Source: Bacteroidaceae bacterium
Lineage (GTDB): Bacteria > Bacteroidota > Bacteroidia > Bacteroidales > Bacteroidaceae
Assembly: GCA_017618515.1 (NCBI GenBank)
Contig: JAFZUB010000007.1
Location: forward strand, 1-18,518
DNA: 18,518 bases
Reading direction: 5' to 3'
The position numbers and the translations under genes are program-made. Below are positions 1-7,652 of the stretch, piece after piece; the first letter of the stretch is position 1; every line of letters begins with the position of its first letter. The notes beneath the pieces are model-generated. The model searched no databases. It was given only the letters and a program-made list of their open reading frames with translations, and was not told the origin of the DNA.

Positions 1-14
1 AAAACGATAACGAA

Positions 15-49
15 AGGCCTACCCCCAACCCCTCCCAAAAGGAGGGGAG
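15..49. repeat. C-rich hairpin repeat unit (left copy)
   Basis: A 35-nt C-rich unit that folds on itself: CCCCTCC (29-35) pairs with GGAGGGG (41-47) across a 5-nt loop. Its sequence closely matches the reverse complement of a second unit at 100-138, so the two form an inverted pair. The octamer CGATAACG lies on both sides (5-12 and 53-60, again at 59-66). No coding potential is seen in 1-141. Similar CCCCTCCC/GGGAGGGG hairpins are common between genes in Bacteroidetes; whether this one is mobile, a terminator or inert is unknown. Confidence 0.6.
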
Positions 50-99
50 CCACGATAACGATAACGGAGACTTCCTTGCCATTTTTATCTTAGCATATA

Positions 100-138
100 C
101 TCCCCTCCCTTGCACGGGAGGGGATGGGGGAGGGTCTG
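100..138. repeat. G-rich hairpin repeat unit (right copy, inverted)
   Basis: Inverted partner of the unit at 15-49. TCCCCTCCC (101-109) pairs with GGGAGGGGA (116-124) around a 6-nt loop. The plus strand of the 3' half (116-134) has four G-runs of 3, 4, 5 and 3 with 1-2 nt spacers, which fits a short-loop G-quadruplex. It ends 3 bases from the stop codon of the minus-strand lipoprotein gene. No T-run follows the stem on the minus strand, so it is not a classical intrinsic terminator. Confidence 0.6.
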
Positions 139-141
139 TCC

Positions 142-1806
142 TTACTTCTTGAACTCGAGGTCGTTGGCGGCGAGGGTGGCGAGAGAGGGGTCTTGAGCCA
201 CTGCGGCGCGGAGGCATGTCTGCGCCAGCTCGCTATTGTTGGTGCGGGCTGCGATGATGGCCTTGAGATAGCTGGTCATGGCATCGGGCTTGGCGATACG
301 GTCGAGGGTGTTGTTGGCGGTGAGGTAGTCCTTGCTCAGGAGCTGGGCGAGGGCTGCGGAGTTGGATGCCGTCTGTCCGAAGTACTTCACGGCCTGTGCG
401 TAGTTGCCCTGCATGATGTTGAGATTGCCGAGTGCCTCGTTGAGTGCGGCTGCGCCGGAGCCCTTGGCGAGGGACTGGGTGGCTGCGTCGACATTGCCAG
501 CGAGAAGCTGGAGGAGTCCGTTGTTGACATTGGCCTCTGCGGCTGTGCCGTTGAGTGCCAGGGCCTTGCTGACATAGTCGCGTGCTGCGGCATAGTCGCC
601 GCGCTGGTATGCGAGGGTGGCGAGGTTGTTGTAGGCGCGGTAGTCGGTGGGATAGAGGCTGGCGGCGGTCTTGAAGATTGCCTCACGCTCGCTGTCTGCC
701 TGGGCAAGTCCTGCGCCATAGAGCAGTTCGTCGACGCTCAGCTTGGAGGGGTCGGCGGTGTACTGGCTCTGTATCTGGTCGTCGGAGCGGCCGATGAGGT
801 CGTAGTTGAGCATAATGCGCGAGCGGCGCAGCTGGGGCAGTATCTCCTTGGCCAGCTCGGTGTAGGCGGCGGAGATGTTGCGTATCTGGGTCTCACGCTC
901 CTCGGGGTCTTGATACATGGAGAGGACGCGCAGGATGACTTCCTTGTCCTGGATGTTGGACTTGCCCACGAGCTGCTGGAAGCCCTCCCAGTCCTCTGCG
1001 GTGTACTTGGTGCTGACATCGGCCTTGAGGCCCTTGCCTGCCAGCTCCTTGCTGACATAGTCCTGAGTGTTCTTGCCACGGTTCTCGGCGAGGGTGGTGT
1101 TGAACTTGAGGGAGCCCTCGGGGGATGCGTAGGATGCTATCTCCACATTCTCCACTGCCTTGCTCTGGGTGTCGGCCTGGATGTCGCGCAGGGTGGAGAG
1201 GAACTGCTGTACGGAGACGCTCTTCAGCTCACCGGTGCGGATGATGGCCTGGTTTACGAGGAACTGTATGTTGGCCTCTTGCTTCTGCTTGATGATGCGC
1301 TGGAAGTTGTCGGCTGCGTAGGCCGTGGAGGCGGAGGTGAGGGTGCGCTTCACCAGCTCAGATGTGGCGAGCACGCCGTCGGCCACCTTTACGTCGGGCA
1401 CCTTATATACTTTCTTGCCCGCGCGAGCGTCGAACTTGAGATACAGCTCGCTCTTCTGCATGGCCTCGTTGTAGGGGAAGGAGGTGCGCATGGTGTAGTT
1501 GCCACCGGTGCGATAGGCGATGGTCTGGTTGTTGCCCTGCACCTTCTCGCCCTGGAAGGTGGCAGACGGTCCCTCGGTCTCGCCAGCGGCGTAGCGGAGC
1601 ACGGGGGTAACGGTGACGGTGGCCTTCTTCTTCATATACTTCTCGGGGAAGAGACCGTTGATGGTGGCGGGCACCTTGCCGGCTGTTGCCTCAAGCGGGT
1701 TGGGCACCACAGTAAAGTAGTCGGCGCTGAGCGGGCCCATCTTGCTACACGATGTCAACACGGCGACTGCCGCGATAGTCAGTACTAAGGAAATCTTTGT
1801 TTGCAT
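142..1806 (-). CDS. OmpA-like/TPR outer-membrane lipoprotein
   Basis: Predicted lipoprotein of 554 residues. It starts with a lysine plus a hydrophobic stretch and a lipobox LTSC (Cys20), so it should be lipidated and anchored in a membrane, probably the outer one. Residues about 174-284 look like an OmpA-C-type domain: SYASPEGS is followed by NTTLAENRGKNTQDYV, matching the family N..L...R pattern. The C-terminal part (about 385-520) carries TPR-like helices, for example YNNLATLAYQRGDYAAARDYVSKAL. The ATG at 1806 was chosen over an upstream in-frame ATG at 1854 because the lipoprotein signal starts here and a promoter box (1852-1859) covers the upstream ATG. The likely role is envelope organisation through peptidoglycan or protein contacts; the exact function is unknown. 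It lies downstream of the thioesterase gene but appears to have its own promoter. Confidence 0.8.
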   Translation of the reverse strand: MQTKISLVLTIAAVAVLTSCSKMGPLSADYFTVVPNPLEATAGKVPATINGLFPEKYMKKKATVTVTPVLRYAAGETEGPSATFQGEKVQGNNQTIAYRTGGNYTMRTSFPYNEAMQKSELYLKFDARAGKKVYKVPDVKVADGVLATSELVKRTLTSASTAYAADNFQRIIKQKQEANIQFLVNQAIIRTGELKSVSVQQFLSTLRDIQADTQSKAVENVEIASYASPEGSLKFNTTLAENRGKNTQDYVSKELAGKGLKADVSTKYTAEDWEGFQQLVGKSNIQDKEVILRVLSMYQDPEERETQIRNISAAYTELAKEILPQLRRSRIMLNYDLIGRSDDQIQSQYTADPSKLSVDELLYGAGLAQADSEREAIFKTAASLYPTDYRAYNNLATLAYQRGDYAAARDYVSKALALNGTAAEANVNNGLLQLLAGNVDAATQSLAKGSGAAALNEALGNLNIMQGNYAQAVKYFGQTASNSAALAQLLSKDYLTANNTLDRIAKPDAMTSYLKAIIAARTNNSELAQTCLRAAVAQDPSLATLAANDLEFKK

Positions 1807-1851
1807 AGTCTTGTGAATGTAATATGTTATTGTTAAATGTATTTCGGACTG

Positions 1852-1859
1852 CAAATTTA
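1852..1859 (-). promoter_or_regulatory. Bacteroidetes -7 box for the OmpA/TPR lipoprotein
   Basis: On the minus strand this reads TAAATTTG, a match to the TAnnTTTG element. It sits 45 nt before the ATG at 1806 and overlaps the end of the upstream thioesterase region. No clear TTTG at -33 was found. Confidence 0.5.
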
Positions 1860-1860
1860 A

Positions 1861-2331
1861 TTATTTTATTTGGTTCTGCTGTTGTTGATTCTGCTCTTTT
1901 TTCAATATGCAATAGAGCACCTGCGCCGTGCTGACCAGCTTGCCCGTGGTCTGGGAGAGGATATCCACATGCCACACATGGCTGCTGCGACCGCGGTGCA
2001 CCAGGGTGGCCACCGCCTTGACGGTGTCGCCCATAGCGGCGCTGCCCACATGGTTGACACTCAGCTGCTGGCCCACGGCATGCTCGTCGGCACCGATGAT
2101 GGATAGGGTGCCCACTCCGGCGATGGTCTCTGCCAACGCCATGGACGCTCCGCCGTGGAGGATGCCGAAGGGCTGGCATGTGCGCTCATCGACTGGCATG
2201 GTGGCCTCAGCACGGGCTGTGCCGACATAGGTGTAGGTGATGCCGAGGCGCTCCACAAGGCCTGTGCGGCAGGTCTGATTCAGGTGGTCGAGGTCAACGG
2301 GAAGCGGCTCATCGGGAATTTGATGGTTCAT
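1861..2331 (-). CDS. hotdog-fold PaaI-type thioesterase
   Basis: Protein of 156 residues, a usual length for single-domain hotdog acyl-CoA thioesterases. The signature is FGILHGGASMALAETIAG (about 55-72): the HGG turn at 59-61 and the acidic residue E68 on the central helix match the PaaI/MenI group, where the Glu takes part in thioester hydrolysis. It is probably a cytosolic enzyme releasing free acid from an aryl- or acyl-CoA; the substrate cannot be read from the sequence. 1,4-dihydroxy-2-naphthoyl-CoA (menaquinone path) is one candidate, but no men genes are in the window. An in-frame ATG at 2349 is possible; 2331 is preferred because MNHQIPDEP looks like a normal N terminus and the intergenic promoter DNA lies just upstream. 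The tail is rich in Gln (KKEQNQQQQNQIK). It is divergent from miaB. Confidence 0.82.
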   Translation of the reverse strand: MNHQIPDEPLPVDLDHLNQTCRTGLVERLGITYTYVGTARAEATMPVDERTCQPFGILHGGASMALAETIAGVGTLSIIGADEHAVGQQLSVNHVGSAAMGDTVKAVATLVHRGRSSHVWHVDILSQTTGKLVSTAQVLYCILKKEQNQQQQNQIK

Positions 2332-2379
2332 AGTACACAGTTTTTGCATGAAACGGGCTGCAAGTTACAACTTTTTATG

Positions 2380-2387
2380 TACTTTTG
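2380..2387 (+). promoter_or_regulatory. -7 promoter box for miaB
   Basis: TACTTTTG, a full match to TAnnTTTG, 32 nt before the miaB ATG at 2420. It argues against the longer reading frame that would start at 2348, because that codon would lie upstream of the transcript start. Confidence 0.6.
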
Positions 2388-2419
2388 CGGTGCGAAACGA
2401 TATTTTTTTTGTTTTCGGA

Positions 2420-3739
2420 ATGAAGAAACTGTATATAGAGACCTACGGATGTCAGATGAATGTGGCAGACAGCGAGACTGTGGCCAGCATAATGAAGATG
2501 GCCGACTATGACGTCTGCCAGAGCGAGGAGGAGGCCGACGCCATCTTTCTCAACACTTGCTCGGTGAGAGACAATGCCGAGCAGAAGATTATCCATAGGC
2601 TGGAGGCCCTCAACGCACGGCGCAAGCAAGGGGGCAAGCTTATCATCGGGGTGCTGGGCTGCATGGCCGAGAGGGTGAAAGGACAGCTGATAGAGGAGAA
2701 CGGCGTGGATCTGGTGGCTGGCCCCGACGCCTATCTGCAACTGCCCGACCTCATCGCGCAAGTGGAGGCCGGCGGCAAGGCCATCGACACGGAGCTGTCG
2801 CTGACCGAGACCTACGGCAACGTGATACCGCGGCGCATAGGGGGCAACCGCATCAGCGGATTTGTGAGCATCACCCGAGGCTGCAACAACTTCTGCCACT
2901 ACTGCATAGTGCCCTACACCAGAGGGCGAGAGCGCAGCCGCGATGTGCAGAGCATTCTCAACGAGGTGCGCGACCTGCGCGACAAGAACTTCCGCGAGGT
3001 GACGCTGCTGGGACAGAATGTCAACTCCTACCGCTGCGTCAGCACTGACAAAGACGTGGACTTCCCCCAACTGCTAAGGATTGTGGCGGAGGCTGTGCCC
3101 GACATGCGCATACGCTTCACCACCTCCCACCCCAAAGACATGAGCGACGAGACACTGCGAGTGATTGCCGACATGCCTAACATCTGCCACCATATCCACC
3201 TGCCCGTGCAGAGCGGCAGCAACCGCATACTGCAGCTGATGAACCGCAAATACACCCGCGAATGGTATCTCGACCGAGTGGCTGCCATACGCGATATCAT
3301 ACCCGACTGCGGCTTGAGCACCGACATGTTTTGCGGCTACTGCTCAGAGACGGAGGACGACCATGCGCAGTCGCTGGAGCTGATGCGGCTGTGCAGCTAC
3401 GACTCCGCTTTCCTGTTCAAATACAGCCAGCGGCCCGGCACCTACGCCGCCCGCCATCTGCCCGACGATGTGCCGGAAGAGACCAAGCTGCGCCGACTCA
3501 ACGAGATGATTGCCCTGCAAAACGAGTTGAGCCGTGAGCAAAACGCCAAAGACGTGGGCAAGACTTTCGACGTGCTGGTGGAGGGGCGTAGCAAGCGCTC
3601 CGCCGACCAACTGTTCGGACGCACGGGACAGAACAAGGTGGTGGTGTTTGACCGTGGCGACCACCACGTGGGAGATGTGCTGAAAGTGCGTGTTTTCGAC
3701 TCCACCAGTGCCACTCTGATGGGAAAAGTTGTAATTTGA
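2420..3739 (+). CDS. miaB: tRNA-2-methylthio-N6-dimethylallyladenosine synthase MiaB
   Basis: Radical-SAM methylthiotransferase of 439 residues that adds the 2-methylthio group to i6A37 of tRNAs reading UNN codons. The N-terminal UPF0004 domain has three iron-sulfur cysteines at C11 (YGCQMN), C47 (NTCSVR) and C81 (LGCMAE). The radical-SAM motif CNNFCHYC is at C155/C159/C162, followed by IVPYTRGRERSR. The C-terminal TRAM domain (about 375-439, ending in FDSTSATLMGKVVI) binds tRNA. Length and motif order fit MiaB rather than MtaB or RimO: the TRGRERSR run after the cluster and the YGCQMN start are MiaB-typical. The ATG at 2420 was chosen because MKKLYIETYGCQMN is the normal family start and a promoter box lies at 2380-2387. 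It is transcribed divergently from the thioesterase gene. Confidence 0.95.
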   Translation: MKKLYIETYGCQMNVADSETVASIMKMADYDVCQSEEEADAIFLNTCSVRDNAEQKIIHRLEALNARRKQGGKLIIGVLGCMAERVKGQLIEENGVDLVAGPDAYLQLPDLIAQVEAGGKAIDTELSLTETYGNVIPRRIGGNRISGFVSITRGCNNFCHYCIVPYTRGRERSRDVQSILNEVRDLRDKNFREVTLLGQNVNSYRCVSTDKDVDFPQLLRIVAEAVPDMRIRFTTSHPKDMSDETLRVIADMPNICHHIHLPVQSGSNRILQLMNRKYTREWYLDRVAAIRDIIPDCGLSTDMFCGYCSETEDDHAQSLELMRLCSYDSAFLFKYSQRPGTYAARHLPDDVPEETKLRRLNEMIALQNELSREQNAKDVGKTFDVLVEGRSKRSADQLFGRTGQNKVVVFDRGDHHVGDVLKVRVFDSTSATLMGKVVI

Positions 3740-3749
3740 GGCCATTTTT

Positions 3750-3781
3750 CTTGCTTTTGCTCCTTTTTTTCATTACTTTTG
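3750..3781 (+). promoter_or_regulatory. promoter of the ftsX-folK operon
   Basis: CTTG at 3750-3753 (a -33-like element) and TACTTTTG at 3774-3781 (-7 element), separated by 20 nt, close to the TTTG-N19-TAnnTTTG consensus. It lies 26 nt before the ftsX ATG and heads a run of six closely spaced co-directional genes. Confidence 0.6.
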
Positions 3782-3807
3782 CAGAAAATTAGGATTAATA
3801 CGGCTTT

Positions 3808-4683
3808 ATGGCTAAAAAGAAAAAAATCTCTGCGGGCACAAGCATGAATGTCGTGACTGCCTGCATTAGCACCACACTGATGCTCATACTGCTGGGCACA
3901 GTGATATTTTTTGTATGCTTTGCCCACAATTTCTCCAACAGCCTGAAGGAGAACTTCACCGTCACCCTTATGCTCGACGAGAATATCACACAGAAGCAGG
4001 CCTACAACATACAAACCCGTCTGCGCAAGCTGCCCTGCACCCGCTCGCTCAACTATATGTCGAAGGAGAAGGCACAGCGCGAACTGGCCGAGGGGCTCGG
4101 CACCGAAGAGACCGACTTCCTGGGCGACAACCCGCTGTCTGCATCCTTTGAGCTGAGGCTTAAGTCAGAGTACGCCAATAGCGACTCGCTCAACAAAATA
4201 CTGCCGCCGCTCAAGAGCGACTCGCTGATTGTGGATGTCAGCGCTCCGCAGGACCTTATGAACAGCCTCAACCGCAACATACGCCATATAAGCAGTGTGC
4301 TGCTGATTATCGCGCTATTGCTGACCCTGGTGTCGTTTGTGCTCATCAACAACACCATACGCCTCAGCATCTATGCCCGCCGACTGATGATCAAGACCAT
4401 GCGAATGGTGGGAGCAAGCTATGGATTCATACGCCGTCCCTTCATACGCAAGGCTATCACCATTGGCGTCATCAGCGCCGTGCTGGCTTGCGTGATACTG
4501 GCGCTGGGCATATACAACCTTATCAAATACGACCCCGAGATACAGGGCCTCATCACATGGCAGATAGTAGCCCTGACGGCCGGTGCCGTGATTGTGTGCG
4601 GATTTCTCATCACCTGGCTCAGCGCATATATCTCAGTGAGCCACTACCTCAAGATGAGCCGCGAGAAACTATACACCAACTAA
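3808..4683 (+). CDS. ftsX: cell division ABC permease FtsX
   Basis: Membrane protein of 291 residues with the FtsX layout: a Lys-rich cytosolic N terminus, TM1 at about 16-38, an extracytoplasmic domain (about 40-160), then TM2 (162-182), TM3 (215-238) and TM4 (250-275). The FtsX core is seen in SFVLINNTIRLSIYARR followed by IKTMRMVGAS, the conserved stretch after TM2. With the ATPase FtsE it forms the FtsEX complex, which activates peptidoglycan hydrolases at the septum. ftsE is not in this window, as is usual in Bacteroidetes, where ftsX sits next to DUF3098 and uppP. Start: the only ATG that gives a short cytosolic N tail, 26 nt after the promoter box. A 30-nt gap leads to the DUF3098 gene. 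Confidence 0.93.
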   Translation: MAKKKKISAGTSMNVVTACISTTLMLILLGTVIFFVCFAHNFSNSLKENFTVTLMLDENITQKQAYNIQTRLRKLPCTRSLNYMSKEKAQRELAEGLGTEETDFLGDNPLSASFELRLKSEYANSDSLNKILPPLKSDSLIVDVSAPQDLMNSLNRNIRHISSVLLIIALLLTLVSFVLINNTIRLSIYARRLMIKTMRMVGASYGFIRRPFIRKAITIGVISAVLACVILALGIYNLIKYDPEIQGLITWQIVALTAGAVIVCGFLITWLSAYISVSHYLKMSREKLYTN

Positions 4684-4713
4684 GACTATACACAATAAAA
4701 ACATTATAAAATT

Positions 4714-5040
4714 ATGGCAAAGAAGACAACGCCCTCATCAGGCAAATATAAGAAAACACCCGTAACATCGGCTCCCGCAGAGGTAGAGCCCACAACAGAC
4801 ATGGTGAGCGGCAAGAAGGCAATGGCATTCCGCAAAATCAACTACATACTGCTGATTATCGGTTTCGTGATTATCATTGTAGGCTTCCTGCTCATGGTGG
4901 GCGGCTCCTCATCAACGGAGGCGTTTGAGCCCGACATATTCAGCGTGCGCCGCACCAAGGTGGCCCCGATGGTGTGCCTGTTTGGCTTCCTCTTTATGGT
5001 GGTGGCAATTCTCTATCACAAGAAAGATAAAAATAAATAA
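4714..5040 (+). CDS. DUF3098 small membrane protein
   Basis: Protein of 108 residues with a basic, Pro/Thr-rich cytosolic N tail (1-42), TM1 (about 43-63), a short loop with [15 protein letters not shown] (71-85), TM2 (about 83-101) and a Lys-rich C tail. The loop motif is the hallmark of DUF3098, a Bacteroidetes family with no known function. Two helices with both ends inside is the simplest topology by the positive-inside rule. Its fixed position between ftsX and uppP suggests a role linked to division or wall-precursor recycling; this is inference. The stop codon overlaps the uppP start by one base (TAATG at 5038-5042), so the two are probably translationally coupled. Confidence 0.88.
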   Translation: MAKKTTPSSGKYKKTPVTSAPAEVEPTTDMVSGKKAMAFRKINYILLIIGFVIIIVGFLLMVGGSSSTEAFEPDIFSVRRTKVAPMVCLFGFLFMVVAILYHKKDKNK

Positions 5041-5864
5041 TGGACTCATTTCAAGCACTAATACTCGGCCTCGTACAGGGACTGACAGAGTATCTGCCCG
5101 TTAGCAGCAGCGGCCATCTGGAGATAGGCAAGGCGCTGCTCGGCCCGGCTGCCGAAGCGGGCGGTCTCACCTTTGACATCGTGGTGCATGTGGCCACTGT
5201 GCTGGCAACGCTTGTGGTGCTGTGGAGAGAGATTATCTGGATATTCCACGGCTTCTTCAAGTTCAAACTAAACGACGAGACACGCTATGTGCTCAACATC
5301 ATTATCTCCATGATACCTGTCGCCATAGTAGGACTGCTGTTCAAGGACAAGATAGAGGCCCTCTATGCCGGCAATGTGCTGCTCGTCACCGGCATCTGCC
5401 TGCTGGTTACAGCATCGCTGCTAGCCATGACGCACTTCTACAAGCCACAGGAGAAAGAGAAGATTTCCCCGTCCAATGCCTTCGTGATAGGCGTGGCTCA
5501 GGCGGCAGCCGTGCTGCCCGGACTGTCGCGCAGTGGCTCCACCATAGCCACCGGTCTGCTGCTGGGCAACAGCCGCAAGACTCTCGCGCAGTTCTCCTTC
5601 CTTATGGTCATCCCCCCAATACTGGGTGAGGCCATCATAGACTTCAAGCATATCGTGGCGCCCAGTGCAGAATATCTTGCCACCCACGGCGCTACCGCTC
5701 CCATACCCACCACTTCATTAATCGTCGGTTTCATCGCAGCATTTGTCTCGGGCTGCTTCGCCTGCAAATGGATGATTTCGCTCGTTAAGAAGTGCAAGCT
5801 CATCTACTTCGCCATCTACTGCGCAGTAGTGGGTCTGACAGTGCTCATTTACAATCTGATCTAA
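5040..5864 (+). CDS. uppP: undecaprenyl-diphosphatase UppP/BacA
   Basis: Integral membrane phosphatase of 274 residues that converts undecaprenyl diphosphate to the monophosphate carrier used for peptidoglycan and other envelope polymers. The two family signatures are intact: the [15 protein letters not shown] region (E17, S22-S24, H26) and [18 protein letters not shown] (R164, S165, S167), which meet in the membrane to form the active site. About eight hydrophobic segments are visible. Length equals the usual 265-280. It starts inside the stop codon of the DUF3098 gene and is followed 8 nt later by truB, so it is surely in the same operon. Loss or gain of copies of this gene alters bacitracin tolerance in other bacteria. 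Confidence 0.96.
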   Translation: MDSFQALILGLVQGLTEYLPVSSSGHLEIGKALLGPAAEAGGLTFDIVVHVATVLATLVVLWREIIWIFHGFFKFKLNDETRYVLNIIISMIPVAIVGLLFKDKIEALYAGNVLLVTGICLLVTASLLAMTHFYKPQEKEKISPSNAFVIGVAQAAAVLPGLSRSGSTIATGLLLGNSRKTLAQFSFLMVIPPILGEAIIDFKHIVAPSAEYLATHGATAPIPTTSLIVGFIAAFVSGCFACKWMISLVKKCKLIYFAIYCAVVGLTVLIYNLI

Positions 5865-5872
5865 CATCCTGA

Positions 5873-6559
5873 ATGGATTTCCTCAGCGGCGAGATACTGC
5901 CTTTCGACAAGCCCTACGAGTGGACCTCCTTCGGCATAGTGGCCCGTGTGAGATGGCTCCTCACCCAGCGGCTGGGCACGAAAGTAAAGGTGGGACACGC
6001 CGGCACCCTTGACCCGCTGGCCACTGGAGTGTTGCTGCTCTGCACAGGGCAAGCCACCAAGCGCATTGAAGAGCTGCAAGCCCACACCAAGGAATACGAA
6101 GCCACGCTCAAGCTCGGAGCCACCACCGCCAGTTTCGACATGGAGCATCCCGAGGATGCCACATTCCCAACAGAGCATATCACCAGCGAGATGGTGGAGC
6201 AAGCGCTTAAAGGCTTTGTCGGCACAATACAGCAGATACCGCCCGCCTACTCGGCCTGCAAGATACAGGGCACACGCGCCTTTCACCTCGCCCGCCACGG
6301 CAAGGACGTGGAGCTGAAGCCCAAGACTCTTGTCATTGACAAAATAGACATACTGGATTTCTCACTGCCAATACTGAAGATTCGCGTGGTCTGCAGCAAA
6401 GGCACATACATTCGAGCCTTGGCTCGCGACATCGGACTTGCCCTCAACAGCGGCGCCTACCTCACCGCATTGCGGCGTACCCGAGTCGGCGACTACCGCG
6501 TAGAAGACTGCCTCAACTTCGAGACCTTCCCACAATGGCTGGAGAATATTGAAATCTGA
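5873..6559 (+). CDS. truB: tRNA pseudouridine(55) synthase TruB
   Basis: Pseudouridine synthase of 228 residues that makes Psi55 in the T-loop of tRNAs. The catalytic motif GHAGTLDPLATGVL holds the nucleophile Asp47 (D48 in E. coli). Further family blocks are GEILPFDKPYEWTSF (7-21), YSACKIQGTRAF and KGTYIRALARDIG (about 174-186). The protein is shorter than E. coli TruB (314 residues) and ends soon after the catalytic domain, so it lacks the C-terminal PUA-like RNA-binding domain; short TruBs are usual in Bacteroidetes. It lies 8 nt after uppP. Its stop codon is the first unit of a heptanucleotide tandem array (6557-6588). Confidence 0.95.
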   Translation: MDFLSGEILPFDKPYEWTSFGIVARVRWLLTQRLGTKVKVGHAGTLDPLATGVLLLCTGQATKRIEELQAHTKEYEATLKLGATTASFDMEHPEDATFPTEHITSEMVEQALKGFVGTIQQIPPAYSACKIQGTRAFHLARHGKDVELKPKTLVIDKIDILDFSLPILKIRVVCSKGTYIRALARDIGLALNSGAYLTALRRTRVGDYRVEDCLNFETFPQWLENIEI

Positions 6560-6588
6560 CTCTTGACCCTAGACTCTCGACCCTTGAC
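6557..6588. repeat. heptanucleotide tandem array, truB-queA junction
   Basis: Four and a half degenerate 7-mers in register: TGACTCT, TGACCCT, AGACTCT, CGACCCT, TGAC (consensus NGACYCT). The array begins exactly at the truB stop codon (TGA 6557-6559) and ends 12 nt before the queA ATG. A related 7-mer array lies at 8094-8128. Confidence 0.7.
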
Positions 6589-6600
6589 AACCTTTATATA

Positions 6601-7652
6601 TGAAACTCTCACAATTTAAATTCAAACTGCCCGAAGCGCTGGTTGCACAGGAGCCCGATCCCTTCCGCGACGGTTGTCGCATGCTGGTGCTCCACCGCAA
6701 GACAGGCAAGGTAGAACACAAAATGTTTAACGACCTGCTGTCCTACTTCAACGACGGCGATGTCTTTGTGTTCAACGACAGCCAGGTCATCCCCGCCCAC
6801 CTACACGGCAACAAGGAACGCACTGGCGCACGCATCGAAGTGTTTCTGCGCCGTGAGCTCAACGCCGAAGACCGCCTGTGGGACGTGACCGTTGACCCCG
6901 CACGCAAGATACGTATCGGCAACAAGCTGTACTTCGGCCCCGACGACTCGCTCGTAGCAGAGGTAATCGACAACACCACCAGTCGTGGCCGCACACTGCG
7001 TTTCCTCTACGATGGTCCTCACGAGGAGTTCAAGCGCGATCTCTACGCCCTCGGCGTAGCGCCGCTGCCCTCTTACATCAAGCGTGACGCAGTGGAGGAA
7101 GACATGGAGAACTTCCAGACCATCTTTGCAAGAGTGGAGGGAGCCACCACCGCACCAGCCACAGGTCTGCACTTCTCCAAGATTACGATGAAAAAGATGG
7201 AGATTGCCGGCATACGCGAGGCATACCTCACTCTCCACTGCGGCCAGAGCAACTTCAACAAGACCGACGTGGAAGACCTTACCAAGCACAAGATGGACTC
7301 TGAGGAGATGCACATCAGCCCGGAGTGCTGCGACATCGTCAATAAGGCCAAAGACGAGGGACACCAAATCCTCGCAGTGGGCACCACGGTGCAGCGCGCT
7401 ATGGAGAGCTCGTGCGACACCCTCCATCACATCACTCCCTTTGACGGCTGGACCAACAAGTTCATCTTCCCGCCCTACTCTTTCAACATCGCCACTGCAA
7501 TGCTGGCCAACTTCTACACCTCTGAGAGCACCCTGCTCATGCTGGCTGCCGCCTTCGGAGGCTACGAGGCCACCATGGCTGCCTACAAGACAGCCGTAAA
7601 GCAAGGCTATCGCTTCGGCGCCTATGGCGACGTGATGCTAATGGTAGATTGA
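6601..7652 (+). CDS. queA: tRNA preQ1(34) S-adenosylmethionine ribosyltransferase-isomerase QueA
   Basis: Enzyme of 350 residues that transfers and rearranges the ribosyl group of SAM onto preQ1-modified tRNA to give epoxyqueuosine. Family blocks: VFVFNDSQVIPAHL (about 55-68), YALGVAPLPSYIKR (149-162), GATTAPATGLHFS (181-193) and FIFPPYSFNIATAMLANF, then STLLMLAAAFGG near the C terminus. Length fits the family (about 340-360). The block that reads LHVG.GTF in E. coli is LHCGQSNFN here (212-220), a noticeable change next to the active-site region, though the rest is intact. Start: ATG at 6601 after a 41-nt spacer containing the heptamer array; the protein begins MKLSQFKFKLPEALVAQEP as expected. 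The last base of its TGA is the first base of folK (TGATG). Confidence 0.94.

Noticed and set aside
1..141. CRISPR array or small RNA gene in the left repeat region
   Set aside because: Only two units in inverted orientation with no regular spacers, and no promoter box or terminator defining a transcript.
124..1788. A 554-residue plus-strand open frame opposite the OmpA/TPR lipoprotein
   Set aside because: It mirrors the real minus-strand gene, has a Leu/Val/Gly-rich low-complexity translation with no domain, and the opposite frame has a lipobox and family motifs.
2348..2420. Longer N terminus for MiaB starting at 2348
   Set aside because: The promoter box at 2380-2387 lies within it, and the family begins at MKKLYIETYGCQMN.
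6801..7604. Minus-strand frame of 267 residues opposite queA
   Set aside because: The queA product is complete and motif-rich; the antisense product has no recognisable features.
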